Shown piece after piece: positions 60,701 through 64,000 of a DNA stretch of 64,000 nt. The notes below the pieces were generated by a model. The model worked only from the letters and a program-made list of their open reading frames with translations. It had not been told where the DNA came from and searched no databases. Origin of the DNA: Acanthornis magna (lineage: Eukaryota; Chordata; Aves; Passeriformes; Acanthizidae). Location: NCBI GenBank assembly GCA_036785705.1, contig JAWUZG010000970.1:1212501-1276500 (forward strand), in the 5' to 3' direction. Each line of letters opens with the position of its first letter. The stretch's first letter is position 1. The position numbers were made by a program, and so were the translations under genes.

Positions 60701-63700
60701 ATTTTGTAAAAATCCTTTATTCAGCCTTTAACTTCAGTTTAGACAATAGACTTGTTGATCAGAACTGAATGGTGTGAACTTTATTTGCAAATCTGCAGCT
60801 CTTTAAAGAGTTTTTACATTTGCAAGAAAAAAAATCATAATTAAATCAAATGTTGTCTTTGATTCTGAGCAAACTCAAGACTTAATTCAACCAATATAAC
60901 TTTTAACTTCAGAAACTGCTTATTACTTGCTTTCATAGCACAGTTAAAAGAAAACTTTGTGATATAGCAGCTGTTTTGTGGTTGTAATCATTTCCCCTTT
61001 AACTTACAAATTCTCTTCAAGCTTGTGAAATTATAATGCACATAGATCAATACTCTGGAGTTCTTTGGGCTGGATTGATTTCTTTCTCATGAGATTTACA
61101 TTCCACTTGTTATCAAAAAACACTTTGTCCCTATGAAAATGGTGCCATTGAATGGCATTTCCATATGAAGTGAAGGGGATATCAAATGCTCGGATTAATT
61201 TGGGCTCTAAGATGGCCTGTACGCTTTCAATTAATCTGCAACGCATTTGTTATGCAGAAGCATGGGAAAATGCTGATCTTTTGAGAATGACATGACCACT
61301 GTGTTGCTTTTGGCCTGATTACTGAAGCTACCTGTTGAGTACAATAATTACAGTATGTTTTCTTTGCAGAACTAGTTTCTGCTACTTAAAACCTAATGAG
61401 GAAAAGCTGACCCTTGCAGACAATATAGAGCTTTTATATTATCTTTCCATTCTGATGAAAATGATGTTTTGTGAAAGATACTGGCAGTTAAGCTTGTAGG
61501 ATAAAAGTAATGAAAAGAGAAAATAAAAAAAGCCTTTATTATTAGAGCTGCAGAGTCAGTTGAGACTTTTACTTTAGCTTTTGACTTGTAGAGATAGGCT
61601 CTCTTTATGAAAAAGTTAAGGGTTCTTATTTAACAATTACTCTAGGTTTTGGTTTGTTGGTGGGGAGTTTTCTTGGTTGGTGGGTTTTTGTTGTTGTAAT
61701 TTTTTTAAATTTTAAATATGGTATTGGTTACTAATTTAAAGACTGTGGTTATTCTTCTTTCACATTAAAAAAAATACATTAGGAAGCAGGTTAGTAAAAA
61801 GCTATTTAATAGATGTGCTTTGAAGTTCTTTTATAAATTATGTTATTTTTCATATATGCAGGCTGTTATACAGTTTATAACTAGCTTAAAGAAAAGGGTT
61901 TCTGTGCATGTGTTGAATTCTCTAAGCAAGGGCATTTGAAATACAAACTTAAATCAGTGAACAAGGATGCACTTTACATTTTCTTTTATTGCTGAATCCC
62001 TAGCATAATATGTGGTTTTATATGAGTTCTGAAAAATCTGAGGTGTGTCTTGATCATCTACATCTTACATTATGTTTCTAGGCTATTTGAAACTTGGAAA
62101 ATACTACTCCTATTTATCATACAAATTTATTGGGTACACAAAGCCCATGAAAGGGTCTGTACCCTTGCTCAAATATATTTTCTGTATTGAGGAATGTTAA
62201 TTTGAGAACAGATTAGAAATGTGTTGGATGTTGATAATCTGAGTTACAGAAATATTGGGTAGACTTTACTGGTGTTAAAAATTTTAATTAATGTAAATTG
62301 ATTAGGATTTCTGATGCCAGCATGTCCACCTTGTCTTCTTTCTGTGGTAAAGCAGTAATTGCTCCTGAGACTGTAAGTAGCAGAATCTAACTGATTTCTA
62401 CTTTTATGGTAGTAAGGCTCGTCTGAACCATGACAATACTGATTTGGGCATAACTTGTAATATTTTCATCATCTGTGACTTTCTCGCATCTGAGAACTTG
62501 AGCGTTGTTAGCTCTGTGTCAGTCAAATCCCTTTTATCAAACGTATCACAGTTGTTTCCCAGTCAGACACCTCTCTTGTGTCTGTATTTATTGGCATTTG
62601 CTAAACTAATGGTCATGATGGTAGATCTGTTGATCTGTAGCAAAAAAAGTAGTTTCAAGAAAGGGAGACTCCATGGTAAGGAAGGCAGCATAACTGTATT
62701 GTTTTAGGTGAATGTTTAATTTTAGCAATAGAGAAGTCCTCAGTGTCCAAGGAAATTATTCTACAAAAGAGATTGTACCTGATCAAATATTCAGTCTGTT
62801 TACAGTTCAAATTCAAAAACTGATTAAACAATGCATGATTTCAAAGATTGTGAGGGAATTTCTGTCTACAGGATTGTAAACAGAGCTGTCATGCTAGCTC
62901 ACTTTCTTAGGAAAAGATTATTTTCCTTGGAACTTTTTTCCTACAGATCTGTTTTTACACGTCTCAGTATATAACTAAGCTGTCTCTTCTGTGTCTCCAC
63001 ACCCCTGCCCTGGAAATTAACGAGTTTAAAGCTTTAATGCTGTGAGCAATTTTATCAAGTAAAAATCCAAGTTGACACTGAGTGGAATCATTCTGCCTTC
63101 TGCTGCAAATACATAACCTGCATTATTTCAACTGTTTTTACAGCTTTTTAGATTTTTAAAGATTGGGGATGGGTATAAGTGAAAAGTCCTCTTTTATTCT
63201 GCATTAGTTTACAACTGGATCAATTTGCGGCCTGGTTTTCCCATGCAGTTGCATGAGTATTTGTGCAGTTGCACAAGGGAAGGAGCAAGAATCCACACCT
63301 CTGTTGTGGGGGAGGGAGGTACTGGACATTTTGACAGCAGCCAGATCTGTTCACAGTCATTAAACTGACTTTGGAACCATGACATAGAAAAACTGCTGTT
63401 CATTTTATTTTAAAGACAAATTTAAGTAATGATACTTCCGATTTGTATGTTACTGAATAACAGGGCTGAATTTTGAAAGTTGAATTAACACTGTCACAAT
63501 TTTTGTGATAGAATAATTCTTTGTCGCCATTTTAAAGTGATTGGGAAAAGTCGATGAATGGATTCCTATTTGTAACAAAAACAAAATGCATGTTTACATA
63601 GGATGAAACCAAATTGATGTCTATCCTATAGTGAAAGTCTTGGGGAGAAAATCTTACAAACCCAGCATTTAAAATTGAAGTATTTTTAAAGGTCATCTTG

Positions 63701-63934
63701 TGAGTATTGATGTAGTGGTATTTCCATAACAAAGTTATTGTTGCTTTGAGTGATTTTACTATTGCATAACTTCTAATTTTCTTTAAAAAGAACCAACAAC
63801 TCTGAATTCCGTTCTTTGGCAAAATTAATTTGAAATAAGCATGGGATAATGTGGACTACATACAAGAACCCTTTAAATGGGATTGTGGCAATATAAGCTA
63901 ATTATCAGCCTTCCTTCCCTGCAGTAGTTGTGTG
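57739..63934 (+). other. ATP9B: ATP9B intron 2 (continues beyond window)
   Basis: AT-rich intron sequence follows exon 2 to the window end. I looked for exon 3, which should begin with a Cys-rich segment just before the first transmembrane region, and did not find it; it must lie beyond 64000. A smaller GT-rich tract occurs at 61645-61700. No other gene or clear repeat is seen until the CR1 at the edge. Confidence 0.85.
61645..61700 (+). repeat. GT-rich tract in ATP9B intron 2
   Basis: TTTGGTTTGTTGGTGGGGAG-type sequence continues for about 55 bases, with several G-pairs and one G4 run. It is a weaker version of the tract in intron 1 and is also G-rich on the coding strand. Confidence 0.65.
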
Positions 63935-64000
63935 TTCCATGATTCTGTAATTGTGAATAAACAGACTAGGAAAGGACCTTAAGAGGTTTCCAGTCGATTC
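63935..64000 (-). mobile_element. CR1 LINE 3' end, entering at the window edge
   Basis: TTCCATGATTCTGTAATTGTGAATAA is followed by AGGAAAGGACCTTAAGAGGTTTCCAGTCGATTC. The pattern matches the reversed CR1 3' end (octamer remnants, then the GGAAGGGACCT...GTCCA segment). Only ~65 bases are visible and the rest lies outside the window. Confidence 0.62.

Noticed and set aside
1..64000. tRNA, rRNA, CRISPR, operon or bacterial features
   Set aside because: I looked for box-A/box-B tRNA patterns, spacer arrays and compact gene order and found none; the window is eukaryotic.

Overview
The window looks like vertebrate, most likely bird, nuclear DNA. It carries two recognisable protein-coding loci on the + strand with GT-AG introns. 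Every LINE I can place is CR1, the dominant LINE of birds and their relatives, and I see no L1 or Alu. I cannot name the species from sequence alone.

Layout. Positions 1-1642 hold the 3' end of SALL3: the tail of one coding exon with the last pair of C2H2 fingers, a 985-bp intron, and the terminal coding exon with stop codon. A long AT-rich 3' UTR follows, with poly(A) signals near 2580 and 4270. From about 4.3 kb to 41.4 kb there is a ~37-kb gene-poor interval with no coding sequence I can support. It holds an ancient MIR-like SINE (6651-6925), a 55-copy GGAA microsatellite (13459-13679), a ~470-bp long inverted repeat (17171-17640), an old CR1 (28378-28615) and two more CR1 3' ends (35490-35909 and 40130-40612). 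At 41417-41690 a minus-strand CR1 tail abuts a CpG island (41680-42470). That island is the 5' end of ATP9B: it contains CRE motifs, a YY1-type motif over the start codon, and coding exon 1 (41912-42006). ATP9B intron 1 (15.6 kb) contains a GT-rich, G-quadruplex-prone tract and a ~2.65-kb antisense CR1 with decayed endonuclease and reverse-transcriptase regions. Exon 2 lies at 57565-57738. The rest of the window is intron 2, and another CR1 begins at the right edge.

How it fits together. The order SALL3 then ATP9B, both on the same strand, matches the arrangement I know from human 18q23. SALL3 is a developmental zinc-finger transcription factor; ATP9B is a ubiquitously expressed trans-Golgi P4-type ATPase. 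Nothing suggests they act in one pathway. The gene-poor interval between a developmental regulator and a CpG-island housekeeping gene is a plausible place for SALL3 enhancers, but I cannot show one from sequence alone. I found no convincing undescribed multi-gene system. The structures most worth a second look are the long inverted repeat, the CR1 fused to the ATP9B promoter with an in-frame upstream reading frame, the strand-asymmetric G-rich intronic tract and the MIR-like relic.
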